Below, piece after piece: positions 48,877-61,767 of a DNA stretch of 64,000 nucleotides. This DNA comes from Taenia hydatigena (taxonomy: Eukaryota; Platyhelminthes; Cestoda; Cyclophyllidea; Taeniidae). The stretch spans positions 4,535,247 through 4,599,246 of the forward strand of contig JADWOT020000005.1 of NCBI GenBank assembly GCA_036345935.2, written 5' to 3'. Both the position numbers and the translations under genes were made by a program. A model generated the notes under the pieces. That model did not search any database. It worked only from the letters and a program-made list of their open reading frames with translations, and was not told where the DNA came from. Positions within the stretch are counted from its first letter, which is position 1; every line of letters begins with the position of its first letter.

Positions 48877-49825
48877 ATTTCGTCGGTTTGTAAAGGCTTT
48901 ACAATCTCTTGTGCAGGTTTTGTTGCCACATGAGTTAGATGGCAGTCGAAAACGATTGAAAACGCTTACTTTTATTTCCCTCTAGACAGATCTAGAGGAA
49001 TGCGAGAGGAGAAGGAACTGACCTCAGCACGAGTTAAGTAGGTGGAGTTGAGTTCGACCATGAGGGTGGTGGTAGTGTCTTTAGCCGAACGTTATCAAGA
49101 CTAAAAAATTGGCCCAACTGACATGATACTGAAAGTTGGATATGTATGAAGCAGTAGTATGAGCAAAGGATAAAAGACCTTTCCGGCCAGTACGCATAAG
49201 CTCTAACCAAGTTTATCGCAAAAAGACTCTTAACAGTGTAGACAAAAACAGGTAAGGACTTGACCAGAAATTTACTCTGCATAAAATCCACTATGACTTG
49301 TCCTCAAATATTCAATTTTGCATTGTCCGTTTTCCGGCTTAGTTCTGCATGCGCACTATGATGTAACTCATCCCACGTTATTATGGCCAAGGAGCATATT
49401 TATCCTATGATTCAAGTTTATCCAGGCACTTCGAAATATAGGAATGCAGTGCACTGATTTTTCGAGAGTTTGTATTAACTTGCGTCTTGGGAAATACAGA
49501 GACTTTGGAGGTATACGGCTTACCTGTTTTATTAGGTCAAATAGCACTCATCCATATTCTTAGCCTAATATGCTCATCAGCTTTGTTCGCATGTGCGAAG
49601 TCTGCCGCACGCGCATAGTACACATTTTGGACTTAAATGTGCTAGCTAGAAGTCGATAAAGGCCATAACATTGGCAACTCTTTTATTAGAAGTTAAGGCT
49701 TGCTCAACAGCTATTGTTGCACGTGCGGGGACATTTTGCATGGAGGTTTCGCCACTGCCCGGAACGCAGCTATCCAAGTGTCTCCCAATATTAATATAAG
49801 TTAATTCATTTAATTCAAATGTGCC

Positions 49826-49828
<3 letters not shown>

Positions 49829-49867
<39 letters not shown>
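49829..49867. repeat. (AT)n microsatellite
   Basis: About 19 uninterrupted AT dinucleotides, probably length-polymorphic. Confidence 0.97.
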
Positions 49868-49868
<1 letters not shown>

Positions 49869-50449
49869 CTGCATCGTGTGCGGCTCGGCTAATTGTAGCT
49901 TGCCCATTGGCATTAGCTGAGAGGATGCGAGGCCATCGATATATGCAGAACGATACCCCTATTCTAAAATACCGGTTCGCTCAATGGGCTAACATCTAAA
50001 ATCTTGTCGCATATCAAAGGAAGTATGGCCCAATTGCACTCTCTCATTTTACAACTAGCTTCAAATTTTATTAGTCAGTATGACTGATGTGCTGCTATTC
50101 ATTTCTTGCACGAGCACACTTGCCTACCGACATTCGTATCTTTTACCAACACCCCAATGCTTTAGATCGTATTGCTTTCAGATCATTTGTCCACTGATCC
50201 AAAACACCACAGTACATATAGTTACTTGCGAAATGTAAACAAATTATTCTAGTGTTTATGGTTTATGCAAATTATGGTGTGACTCAATCTCTTTCATTTT
50301 TAAATGCAGACCGATTTAAAATATGAAGCATCTGTAATTTCCAAATTGCCTTGTAATTTATAAACAAGAGCATGGGGTCTTACATTCCATATGCAAGGCT
50401 AGCTTTTAAAGGCATTGATTTAGGGATAATGCCAAAAAGGACACCTATG

Positions 50450-52340
50450 AAAATGAACCAATTTTGAAGAGTACAATCGTCATTAAGCATTTAAGGGGCA
50501 AAGTAAAATGGACTAAATGAGGAAAAGTAGCTAAAAGTAAAATGGTTATCTAAGGTAAGCGCAGGCAATCCTATCGTGTATGAGTCAAAATAACCCCGTG
50601 AATATGCTCTTGGGCAGACGCAACCTTAATCCATCTGCCGACTCCCTTATTTCACTTCTTACAAACCACCACCTTGTTTGCGCCATCCTGTGTGTTGAGT
50701 ACCCTCATGATTCCCCCAATAGTAGTAGAGGTCACTGTTAAGTAGAACATTAACAAATCAACGATAGAAAGAATGCAAGTGGTAGATAAGGAGAGGAGAA
50801 GGTAAATACTAGCCTTGCTGATGATAGGGCGATTGCCTTGCAAAAAGCATCACCGCCAATTCCATGCCTCGAATTAAGTAGTGAAGCTATAAAGAAGCGT
50901 TCACGTTTGCGCCGTATGGGGTCCCCTGAATTATTCTAGAAGTAGAACAATCACTACCTGTCAAATGTCATGAACCCTTGATTATACATGCCATCCAAGT
51001 AAGTCAGTAAGGAATTTGGGATAAAATCTTTAGCCTGTTTGTTAATTTGACTGTTTCATGGGGACCCATGGGTGGCCACTAAAATGCACCACCTAAGCAA
51101 ATTGATTGAGGTATTATGGATGTCTAAATGACGCTACTTGATTAGCGCTTTGCGGTCTTCCCAAAATAATACAAATGATTGCATAGAATGCACTTCAAAC
51201 AAGTCCATAGTCGTGTGGTAAGTATGGATTGATCTTGTCAAATATAGCCCTCGGCTTCCAACCAAATCACAGAGATCATGCCTCTTTTTTAAAAATGCAC
51301 TCTATAGTCCAGTCTTTTAGGATACTACCCACCAAAATTTCGAATCCGTAAGCAAGTTTATGTGTCCCATCACTATTCTGCTTACCAAGTAGCCATCAAG
51401 TATATCTGAGCAATTTTTACATATACAGAGCATTGATGCGGCTGCGACAGAGGATGTAGGAATAAAGCCACCTCAAAAGCGGTGAATTTCCACCAATTTC
51501 CTCCAAACTAAATCAAATGCTAACCATGTGTCAGAGGATGTTAGAAGGCAAGACTTCCATTCCGGAAAATTACAGAACGCAAAATACTTATTACGCGAAT
51601 TGGGTCAATTCACAAAAGCTGGTGCCTGTTCTCTAATAACAGCACCGAATGTTCTCTAAGTTCCTTTAAACCATGGCGTAACCGCCTCAACCATTTGCAA
51701 CGAGTTTACCTTTGGTTGCACATAGTCTTCATTCCTGCCCTTATTTGAAGCATAGAGGAAAATCCACCGACATCTGCCTCTATTTGTCGCCTCATCTTCG
51801 TCCTTGCATGCCCTCGCAAATCCGCTTTGATCGGCACCTCTTCTCCACTGCTACAGCGTAGCTGGCGATTGAGGCCAATGGTCTTACACAATTGACACAT
51901 GCTGGTGCAAATTGGACAAAATTGATGACAACGCTTTTAAATTCTTCACCTCGTCTTCGTAGTATTGCACAGTGCCTCGCTAATCGGCACCGTTCATTTT
52001 ATTTCAAAATCTGGGAAGACGTAACATTAAAAGGTCTAGTCATCCGTTACTTAAGACCTATTACTTGGGAGATCTAAGCAAATATCCTCTCTTTCCTTTC
52101 CACCATACGTAGACCACCCCTACCAGGATTCTTGTCATATTTGACGATAAACGCTTTTGCAACTGGAACCTATGGCTTTACATTTGCAAATGAGTGACCT
52201 CGACAAACAGTATTCCTAATTTCCTTCTTATTTGAAGTGCCGAAAGCGACATTAAATTGGTAACTCGGACAGTAGAAAATCAGGGAAGCAGATCTGACTC
52301 AACCCCTTCCCACGTGCGCCAGGATTGTGGAGTTGAATTA
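50450..52340 (+). repeat. Segmental duplication, copy 2
   Basis: Diverged partner of 19680-22300, missing the ~670 bp that holds gene 3 exons in copy 1. It begins within a degenerate family exon and extends past the 3' end of that gene to about CCAGGATTGTGG at 52320. Beyond that I see no counterpart of the gene 3 exons at 22752 and 22960. Confidence 0.75.
50521..50745 (+). pseudogene. Decayed paralogue of gene 2, last two exons
   Basis: The penultimate-exon equivalent ends at a GTAAGC donor (50555) but has in-frame TGA and TAA. The TAA replaces the CAG that ends gene 2's exon. The last exon, 50618-50745, remains open and aligns with gene 2: ATLIHLPTP against ATLFHLSTL, and LFAPSCV against LFASFCV. 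Both end AAG TAG. The upstream exon may be at 48742. Stops in the penultimate exon make it non-functional unless splicing differs. Confidence 0.5.
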
Positions 52341-54416
52341 GTCTATTATCTTGCCAGTTAATGCATCCTTAGAGGTTGGCCTTCGAGTTATCATCCTCCT
52401 TACTAATAACTTAACCATGATTTTCACTCACTGAGCCTAAGTTGGCCTAAAATTTCATTTAGTAAGATGAGAATTTATGAGTATTTTTCCGGTGCTAAAG
52501 CCACCGTAAATTTTGATTAAGCCCAAAACAAACTTTCTCGAGATCCCTAGTACTTGTTAGCACTTTCACTACAGATATTTTTTGAAGTCAGGAGGACTTA
52601 AAATTCGATGGAATGTTCAGCTTTCACCAAGGCAAAGGCAAACCGAATAACGAGTGTTTAGTCTTTGCAACGTCCCGCTAATGAGACCAATGAAGTATCT
52701 GCCATAGTATAATGACAAGCGAAAGTCAGCATTTAGTTGATTTGTGGGTTCAGGATGCGGTAGGTCCAAAAAGAGACAAACCTCACAGAGATAAGGCAAA
52801 GATGCAAACGCAAAGCTCTGATTTAATAAACAATCCGCAGCAAGTTAATGAACCTGTCATTTCCGCATAAAATGACCACAGCTGAGGTCGATTGTTGTGC
52901 GTCCTATGAACCAAATTTAGTTTAGATGCAATTTAAAGGCCAGTGTAAGCATTTATAAGAACTGCAAGTGGAGATGATGCAGATTTCCGCGTTCTTTTAA
53001 GAGCCAAATTCAACCCTTTAAGTAGAAAGGAGCACCAACTATTCTACGCTTGGCACCCGATTTCCACAGATAAGTCAAATATCATCACCGGCAGTAACCC
53101 TGTTGCTGTGAAGCTGTGAGTAACCAAGGTGCCTATGCGTGCCATCGCTGTTGCGCCATTCGTGAGAAATGGCTGGAAAAGGCTGACTATTTGAAAGGAA
53201 GGTGGAAGGAAGAAAACAACAGATTTAATAACAATCAACATGGTGATTTCCTTATCTGCTCCATCCACAGTTGTTACTCTTAAGGACGTCACTTGCCTAC
53301 ATACTACTTCGATCCCCATAATGTAAGAAGAATAAAACTTTGACACTTCATGCCTACAAGGTTTCGCTAAATGGATGGCTGAGTTGGTCACATCCAGTCA
53401 CGTAAGACAAACTGTACCTCCTCGAATACAAGCCTCACACTGCAGGAGAGCGTATCACGCACTTAAAGCGCCCTGAACAGTGAAGCACAAAATTTACTTC
53501 CACGACGTGAAAATCTTTGTTTGCGAGCAATCAACATATTTGCTTCAGTAAAATGCATATTTGAACTCGCCTCTAGTCACCAGGACGCAAAGTCTACCAG
53601 GCGAATCTCATATTCTTAGCAATCAAAATGCGTGATACAAACCAAAAATTAGTGGTCACAATCAGTCAACAGTATGTTGCGCCCGTTAGTCACACAGCAA
53701 ACTGCTAAGCGGAAATAGCGTGTAAAACTATTAAAGAGATCAAGGACACCTTTTGAAAACACAGATTTTTGGTTATTTGAGGTGAAAACTCCTGATTTTT
53801 CGTTTATTGCTTGTGCTTTATAGGTTTTTCTCCCTGCTGACAAAAGCTTAATGAAGCATTATTTCTGGGGTGCCAAAACTAAGCATTCCATGATGTCCTT
53901 TATTTTAAGTTCCTAACATGCAATTCAGTCCTTTTTCATGGGGAATTAAATTTAAAGAAATATTATTCTAACAGCACAAAAAGTGGCAGGAGAAGAGCTG
54001 CAAATTTTAAAACTCATATCTATAATGTTCTAAGAATACTCAAATACCCGACTACTGCTCCTCTGCATTTTAATCAAATATAAGGTTTAGAGCAGATCCA
54101 GAGTGTCCCCAGATTACTCATCGAATTTCACCATATGCTGTCACAAGACCTCACGCAACTCTGCTTTCATCCTTTGGGTTACCGAAAGCGACAGCACATA
54201 TATTTGTTTGCTTTCTATGCTACATAGCTTTACATAACAGTTTTTTATCCCTAATGTCAAAAGCGACAGTGCATTAACTTAAATACATTGAAATAAAGTA
54301 TTTCAAAATAAACAATGCTCCAAGTTGTCTTTTTTGACAAGCGGTTTCCTGTTCTTTACGAAATCTGCTTTGTTCAATAGTTTATCACTTAAAAACACAA
54401 CGGAGAAGCAAAGTAA
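52341..54416. other. Intergenic stretch
   Basis: No recognised gene. A minus-strand frame at 53391-53044 contains TSLRVTTVDGADKEITMLIV between an AG and a GT, and might be an isolated beta-rich exon, but nothing around it supports this. Confidence 0.4.
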
Positions 54417-54782
54417 GTGCAACAACCTTTGACTATAGGTCTAAAATCGCTCAAATTCTGGTCAAACACGCGATTAATGCAAGCACCTTCATTTGAATCT
54501 CGGAAATATTTTAGAATCATAGCATGTGCTTCGGATGTCGCATTTCATTCAAGAACTTTGACTCGCTCCTCGCTCTATTTCATGAGGACACATGTTTGTG
54601 AGTTTGCGTCCATTGGCCTCCCATTGAATCTCGTGTGCTCTGCTTCTCAAGCCCAGCATCAGCGTCTCATACAAACTATTCCTAAATATATGCTTTATTG
54701 TAGCACACTGCAGTTACGAGAACGGGGAATTTTGAAGCACCCCTTCACTGCATGCGATGCCATGCAGAACTTACAACGCTAG
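54417..54782 (+). CDS. Uncertain 121-codon Cys-containing frame
   Basis: Open from a possible acceptor (GACTATAG at 54431-54438) to TAG. It encodes six Cys and many basic residues, for example HSRTLTRSSLYFMRTHVC. I recognise no family, and the length is near the chance maximum for a window of this size. Confidence 0.2.
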   Translation: MQQPLTIGLKSLKFWSNTRLMQAPSFESRKYFRIIACASDVAFHSRTLTRSSLYFMRTHVCEFASIGLPLNLVCSASQAQHQRLIQTIPKYMLYCSTLQLRERGILKHPFTACDAMQNLQR

Positions 54783-55100
54783 AGACATTGCAAGAGCGTC
54801 TTCGCATCACCTCTGTAGGTACTGCTTTATCCACCAGGCATATTTCGCAATGATGGTTTGCTGAAACGCCGTGGTCTCTTCTGCCTTACAGGCGCTTAGT
54901 TGTCATTATTTGCTCAAAATTTGCATCAGCAATTTTTGTTAGCTGTAGTGACCTTCACACTAATTCATTTTCTTTTTGTCCGAAACTGATGGCTCAGTAA
55001 GGCGAGAGCAATCACTACGAAGTAATTGTTAGTACATTGAAAAGAATTTTTTTGCATTAAGTCTTATATGAGTGGGCCTTGTAGCGCTTTGTTTGTTAGA

Positions 55101-55268
55101 ACTGCCGTTTTCTGTCAAGGTCGCAGAGGTGGCCGTACTGCCCCAGCTGCGTGGGCTGGCCTCCGGGCCATGCTAGCAGCCTATTTCCCTCTGTCCGGTG
55201 AATATATATATATATTCTACCCTGCCACTTTGCCTTCTTTTGCCTTAAGGGAGCCTCGGGACGCTACA
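55101..55268 (+). repeat. Isolated copy of a ~165 bp arm sequence
   Basis: Matches 11843-12007 (and the mirror 1868-2032) at about 75-80% by eye, including CAGAGGTGGCC, GGGCCATGC, TATTTCCCTCT and TTGCCTTCTTTTGCCTT. It is more GC-rich than its surroundings. It looks like a short dispersed element, perhaps SINE-like, but no RNA polymerase III boxes or poly(A) tail are evident. Confidence 0.7.
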
Positions 55269-57046
55269 GGTCCGACTGTGCAAAATCGGTTTAGCGTTAC
55301 TTGTTTGACATTTCAGGGCAGACATTGCATTGGATTACGTCCCGTCTCATCGATAGTTCAAGTAGCAATGGACAGCAACGCCGTATTGTTACGTGATCAA
55401 CAGTTAAGTGGAAATTAAAGTGATTGGTTTTTTGAATGTTTTGCACGTCTAGATGGAAATATGAGAGTTGCACATTCATTTTCCTGTGTTTCAGTGCGAT
55501 CTAGTAAGCTACCTTGGTACTCAGCTGTAAGGTTTGCTAGTAGGCAAGAACTTAATAAAAGGGAAAACCTTGCTTTAAATGCTATTAATTTTGTCTTGCT
55601 CATGTTATACGTGAGGGCGGATCGTTAAACAAATGTCAGAAAATCGAAATAAATTACCAAGATATATTGTGGATTAGAATGGCTGTGGAAAGCGAGATTC
55701 TTTTTTGGTAAGAAGACGGTATGGTAAAAGCACTGCGGCGCTTGAAGTTAGAATTTCGATGCGTATTACTACATTGCAAAGGCAATTATTCATTATCTAC
55801 TTGAACCTGACACAAATATTTGGCGGCAAAGCCAAGTATCTGATGTGGTGCGGCAGCAAAACTTAATTTAGATGCTTTTTTGTTAAGATGCATTCAAATT
55901 AACTTGGAATCGAACACACGTACTTGCGTAGGATAACTCTGAATACGATGCGATATAATGAAGTAGATGGATGGTGTTTACCCTCACATACGTGGCATTT
56001 GATAGCAAACTGGTACTACTAAAAGTAAATTAGTATGACTTTAGTAGCGAGTGTCGTTAGCATGAGGAAAAATCAAAACTGCACGCACTACTGCATAGAC
56101 TACTGGAGCGGTGGCTAATGCCACGGTAGACGGCTGAATCAATTCTAAATGACTGACAAAATCCTCCCACGTACAGTCGACTGGAGTTGGTCAAGATCAA
56201 AGGTAAAATTGTAAGGACTTATGGAAATTATTCGACGGAATGCAAGACTACCTCTTTCAATACGTATATAAAGGGATTTATTAACTAAAACTGAATGAAA
56301 AGAGGCCGAAAATGCTGTTGTATATTGTTTACGTTAAAATGCTCATTTGTTCAAGTTTTAATGCAAATCATTTTCGTGAGATCAGCAATCACACTGACTA
56401 TAGCACAATCGGCGATTGAAGGATGTTCATAGATTCCTGCTTGAGTTGGCCTGCTTTTGCTTAACTTTTTGGCGTTTCGCTTTTCATTTGATTCGATATT
56501 AGCTCATTCATCCCTTCCTACCTACCCAATTTCCACTCGAGTGGATGGTTTCACTTCACACCGCATTCTTTATGTCATTCCGCAATCATACGTATCTGGT
56601 GATTGCTTTACTCACTTAAAACGCGATAAGCTTCAATCCTCCTCGTCATTTTTAAAAGCAAAATAAACATAATTTTAAGGGAAACATGGTCAAAAGAGAG
56701 GTGGATTAAAGGTGTGCTTCAAATCTAAATGAGTCGGAGGAATGAAGAGTGCTATCCACTGGGCGTACTCACAACCTGTCGATATTATGCTCCTGCTTGC
56801 AATTTCTTGCCACGAAGAGCTGCTTTAGATCCGTGGATTAATGCTAAGCTAGAAGTATGACTTCAACAACTAGTTGAAAGTGCTTAATTCGATTCACCTT
56901 CGGCACATCCAAACTGCATTTTACAATGATGTTGTGCTTTACCAATTCAATGCACGCATAGAATTCACTTGCTTTTAGCTGTAAATCCGCTTGTAAAAAA
57001 TGCTAAAAAGAGCCTCAGACATCAACCAGAAATCCTTAAGAGTTTG
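55269..57046. other. Intergenic stretch
   Basis: No supported gene or repeat. Confidence 0.45.
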
Positions 57047-57471
57047 ATGAGTGTGAGACTGATTATAGCAATTGTGGTGCGTGCATCAGCCTATTCTTTG
57101 CGTCAAAGTCAGGTCAACACAAGTGAGGACTGTAAAGGTGATCATGATCCAGACAAACGCAAAGATATATACAGGCAGAGGATCCACTGGAAGGAATGAT
57201 CTTACTTGCTGCAAAGCTCTCCCTGCGTTCATGCACAACTTACCTCTCCTCCCTCAGAATTTACACACTGAATGTCGGGACGAATGATCTCCTCCAACCA
57301 ATGCATGGAGGAGAGAAATTTTTATCGCTTATCACCCAGCCTCCATTTGGATCGCGTACAACTCTTAGGCGCCTTTCTGCAACGCATCTTAATAATCGTG
57401 AAATTAGAAAGATAAAGACCGTACCCAACGTATTCACTAGATTTAATTTACACAAGGACTGCAAATCGTAA
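57047..57471 (+). CDS. Possible two-exon small secreted protein
   Basis: ATG at 57047 starts a signal peptide, MSVRLIIAIVVRASAYS, resembling that of gene 1 (MLRVAVILIVAAYFS). Exon 1 would end at 57137 (phase 1, donor GTGATC), with a 41 nt intron ending in GGCAG at 57178. Exon 2 (57179-57471) is open for 97 codons to TAA and is rich in basic residues. The joined product is about 127 residues with three Cys after the signal peptide. Unspliced, the first frame stops after 50 codons at 57199. The donor is mediocre and the mature protein matches nothing I know. Confidence 0.33.
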
Positions 57472-57959
57472 TATTCCCTTGAAGGAGCGACTTCTGTGCC
57501 CGGAAGGGTGGCGCTTACAATGGGATTGTAAAAATTAAAAAATGCATCGAAACAACTTACTTACTCATCGATGGGGGACTGTCAAAATTTTATTAATTTC
57601 ATAATTCGCAGAACAACAAATATTTGATAATGAGTGCTCATCCATGAAACCCCAAAATAGGTCAAATTGCCTCCCTTTTCTCATGTGCGTGGGCTGAATG
57701 TTGACCTACCAATTGCATGACTTCTTTACGCCATAGACAACCGTTTTATACTAGGTTTACGTTTTAAAACAGGTTTTGATGCCATCGCTACATGGTTTGT
57801 GTAAATTATAAGCATTTTGAAGGCTAGTCTGCCAACACTGAGGGGTGAAGCGCGATGCGTCTGCATCAGCGATGCCTGCTAAATGCAATGGTTGCAATCA
57901 AGTCATCGACATCTCATTTTTCTTCCATTCCTAAGCTTTAAGCATTATTAATACAACAT

Positions 57960-58520
57960 GCTAATTCAAAAGCAAAGATATGGGAATCTTGCTTTCCAGA
58001 TTGCTTTCCTAATCGCATGGTGTATTTTGCAAGTTTTGGCATTTTTTAATGTCTTACAGCTGCGCAATATTAAAGGTCATTTTCTACATTTTTCTACATG
58101 ATTCATGCACTTTCTCTCCCTTGTGGAAATTTGGGCCTTGACCACTATTTGCGCGTGAATTCTTTTGCAAAGACTGTTCATTTAATTGCAAGTTCAGGGC
58201 GATAAACTTCCAACGAGCGCGAATCTTGTGGCGAAAGGGACGACGTCTCACCTAAAGAATAATTGAACTGCCAAATGCCAAACAAGTGCCTTCAAATTCT
58301 GTTTGTAACTTTACCAAATATACTGCTTAATCCAATGCGTCCACTCCCCTTGAAACGGATAAACTTTGGGGCCGTGATTTTCTACTGTTATATTCACTAC
58401 AATAAGGGGGCTTAAGATGAGAGCATGGGTAGGCGTCAAAACTTTTCGACCTATTTTCTTTACAACATTGGGTAGAAAATTGGCTTCCACGTAAAATACA
58501 TGCTGCTTTGGCAACAATAG
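57960..58520. repeat. Tandem-type duplication, copy 1
   Basis: Diverged partner of 59900-60470, about 1.93 kb away in the same orientation. On the minus strand this copy has a 68-codon frame (58517-58311) containing KQHVFYVEANFLPNVVKKIG. Copy 2 keeps KHVFYIKAKILFNVVKK but then meets stops. A minus-strand gene whose second copy has decayed is possible. Confidence 0.55.
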
Positions 58521-59899
58521 ACTTTTATCGATGAGGTACCAAACATTTAATCAAAGCACTTTTAATATTTGTGAGGAGGAGAAAGGGCGTTGATCATATT
58601 TTGCTGGGTGCAGTCTCGCACAACTAGCAATTCATGATCCAACGAATTGTCTAGTTTATGGCGAAGTAGCTGCCTGATAAACGGTAGAAAAGGTTGATCA
58701 CTGAAATCTGCAATTATTATTTTATTAAGGGTGGACACAACCACAAAATTCCGTTTAACAAAGAACCAAGATGAGGATTGTTAAGCGAAATATTAGCATG
58801 TCTATCTGTAATACAGGACGTGATGTGCCAATCTACCTGTCTAATCAGGTTCGCCAACCTCCTGCTTGCTACTTCAGTCCAGTTATCTGATCAGGAAATG
58901 AAGTGATCTATCCACCAACCGAAATGAAAACAGAACGTACGCTGCGGATTTATCAAATACTGGCATGCATATATAATCAGCTTAGGTCGTTATGCAATCT
59001 TGTGGTTAAACTGCATATTTAAACTATCCTTCAGTGGATTCAAAATGCATGTTCTGCTCATATGCATGCCAAAGGACGTATCACATCAAAGCTTGATCAA
59101 AAAACCGAAGAGAGGTGATTGCCGGGAATGAGTCGCCCCTGACTGGGCGAATACGTAGTTCCTATTCATCCTGCACTATAGATAGCCATGCTGATATCTT
59201 GTATAGTTATCCCCATTCGCATGCCTATGCAGTTATTCATCAACACCTTGAAGAAATCTGCTCTTTTTTAGCTTATATTGGTGCTAGAATGCCATATTTT
59301 CGAAGTGGAAAATTTTTTGCGTAGCAAACTTGCACTCAAGTAGAGACCACGAAACAATTCAATGAACACATTTGTTAGTAAAGAGCTTAGTCTTCAGTGG
59401 TAAGGCCTACGTTTGCATTAACAACCCAACTGTTTAAAATTGGCGAGTTTCCGATGAATTTAAAGAGATATACAGGCCTAAGTATCGGAAAAAATGTCTA
59501 TAGCACAGTAAAAAGGCTAATGTTAGAAGCTGATGCTATATTTTCGCTAACATATCCTTGTGGGTTAGTTACTTGGTGCTCCGCACATTCAGCGCAGCGA
59601 GTACCTTCACTTCTGATATAAAGTAGAAGTAGAGTAGGACTAAATAGGAGGTGGTGCCGTGGCCAAATTCGAGCGTTATGTTTGTAGGGGAGCGAAGACC
59701 ACAATCATTTTGTCTCAGTCTTCCATCGCCCTTACACTCCTATGCTAGGATACAACCCAGATCAAAGAAAGCTCCAAACATGGATAATTTAAGCATTTGC
59801 GATCCCTCAGTTCAGCGTATGGCATCCGACATCACCGTGAAATCAATATTGTAATGATGTCTCCAAGCCGAGTTTTGAGCATAAGAAAAATTGCCTCAG

Positions 59900-60470
59900 A
59901 GCATGTTGCGAGCGCTAAAACCATTTGAGGAACTTCACAATTAAAATTTTTTAATGCCTAGGTTTTATAGCATATTGTACATGCGTTTGCGTCTTCCTAA
60001 AGTCATGTGACTGCATGCTATTTAGTGTCATCATCCATATTTTACTACTCAATTTATGCACTTCCATATTTTGTCAAAATTTTATCCAAAATCATGATTT
60101 GCATGGCAACGGCTCCATAGTTTGTTTACGTTCGGTAAACACGGATCTTGTGACAAATCAGATGGTATTACCTGAGGAAGAATTAAAATCTGAAATTGTG
60201 AACTGTTATCACTAAGTCCCATTCCTAATTTTACTAAAATGTATGAGTTGTTTAAATCTGCCCACTAGTCTAATAAAAACGGATAGATAAGCTTGGGTTT
60301 GCCACTTTTAGCACTACATTCGTCATACTTTGTAGCGCCTAAAAGGAAAAATTTGGTTTCCCGATGGCAATGCATCTAATAGAAGTCAAATCTAATGGCT
60401 TAATTTCTTCACAACATTGAATAGGATCTTAGCCTTTATGTAAAATACATGCTTTATTTTCCACAAAGAA
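59900..60470. repeat. Tandem-type duplication, copy 2
   Basis: Partner of 57960-58520. On the plus strand it contains the small secreted-type frame at 60015-60215, which is not conserved in copy 1. Confidence 0.55.
60015..60215 (+). CDS. Candidate 66-residue secreted peptide
   Basis: ATG at 60015 begins MLFSVIIHILLLNLCTSIFC, a strong signal peptide with likely cleavage before QNF. A 46-residue mature part follows, with two Cys and an acidic-to-polar C-terminus (LPEEELKSEIVNCYH) ending in TAA. No promoter or intron evidence is visible, and the duplicated copy at 58 kb does not conserve the frame, so this may be chance. Confidence 0.27.
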   Translation: MLFSVIIHILLLNLCTSIFCQNFIQNHDLHGNGSIVCLRSVNTDLVTNQMVLPEEELKSEIVNCYH

Positions 60471-60996
60471 AGCTCACAAGCGAAATGCTAAACTGATCCA
60501 CTGCAAACCCTTTGCTATTCTCGACAGAGAAATGCACACGTTTCAATTACTACTGAATACGGATTCACACGACTGGTAACCTTATGATATATGGTGAGGT
60601 GAATGACCTGTCCCGCCTATGACGAAGTGTCCGTGCGAATTGAAGGCTAACGAGGATGGTCACCGAGTGCCTCAGATAATCTTTTAGCAACTGGTTAACG
60701 ACTGCTGTCCGTGATGTTCCACATTATGAGCTTGTACCCCTTGGAAGTTCAGATGCCTTCGGATGCGAGCAGACGCAGGGCTGTGTGTAGGCTGCAAACA
60801 ACAAAGAAGTCCGCGTGTTCTATGCAATATCGCTTGCATTTAAGGAAAAGCAAAAGCATGAAGAGGTGTGAGGGGGGTTAATCGCAAACTTCCGAAATGC
60901 AAGGCATTTGCGGTGAAGGACACAAATCGGAAACGTTTTTATCGGAAGACGGGAAAGCAGGTAGATAGGAATACGATTGCAGTGAGGCGACACACA

Positions 60997-61416
60997 TCAG
61001 AGACAAGAAACTGGAGAGAAGGAGCGAGCAATTAGCTCATGTCGTGTTAGCAGAGATGCCAGTCTCCATAGTTGAATATTGACTGTGTCATCTCTAGCGG
61101 TTGCCACTAGACATGCACAGAAAAGTTTCAATAAAGCATTCACCGGCTTAACAATGCGCAAAGCAATATAATTTATTGCATATTCTATCCTTGCATCTAC
61201 CTTAGTAGCCCCAATTTTCACCGCAGCAGTCCTGCCCTCTAGGCGTCTACTATTTACGTCTCCTGGATTCGCATCTGTGGAAAAACAGGTTTTCCAAAAC
61301 CATGGCTTAGTGGCTTGGAACAAGTACAGTGGCGATAATGTTGGCTGCTTTGAATAATCAAAACCTCCGATTAAGTGGCAGCCACACACAATGGCAAAGG
61401 TAGTTCCTACATTCAA
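60997..61416 (-). CDS. 139-codon frame, inverted partner of 61768-62031
   Basis: The longest frame in the window. Its middle contains RTAAVKIGATKVDARIEYA, which aligns with RRAAKLKAATTAVDPKVEYA of the plus-strand frame at 61768; both then have a hydrophobic Leu/Ala/Val stretch. Conservation of one frame across an inverted duplication favours coding on these strands. Function is unknown; it could be an exon or a relic. Confidence 0.3.
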   Translation of the reverse strand: MNVGTTFAIVCGCHLIGGFDYSKQPTLSPLYLFQATKPWFWKTCFSTDANPGDVNSRRLEGRTAAVKIGATKVDARIEYAINYIALRIVKPVNALLKLFCACLVATARDDTVNIQLWRLASLLTRHELIARSFSPVSCL

Positions 61417-61726
61417 TGTAGTAGCATCATGCTTAAAGACGTTGCTGTGCTCTAATATCAGACCCTCATGGCCTGGTTACGCCTCATTGACCCCTGGGTT
61501 CGTAAGGTGTTATATACAAATTACTGCATCATTTGTACTTCAAAATGTTTGAATACCCAATATGGGCTTCTGTGCTGCCACAGATGGCTTCGCCTGTTAC
61601 CAAGCACAAATTTGCAATGCTATGGCTCATTTTATCCCACCAAAATTTTCGTAACTAATGCTTTGCAGCTTTCACACAAAATGCTTGACCTAGTACTACC
61701 TAAGGACGAAGCACTTATTCTGAGGG

Positions 61727-61736
61727 TATATAAAAG
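61727..61736 (+). promoter_or_regulatory. TATA-box-like site
   Basis: TATATAAAAG lies about 35 bp before the open frame at 61768. There is no nearby ATG in that frame (the first is about 100 bp further), so its role is uncertain. Confidence 0.2.
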
Positions 61737-61767
61737 AGCATACTAAAGTGCCTGGATAATAGAAATC

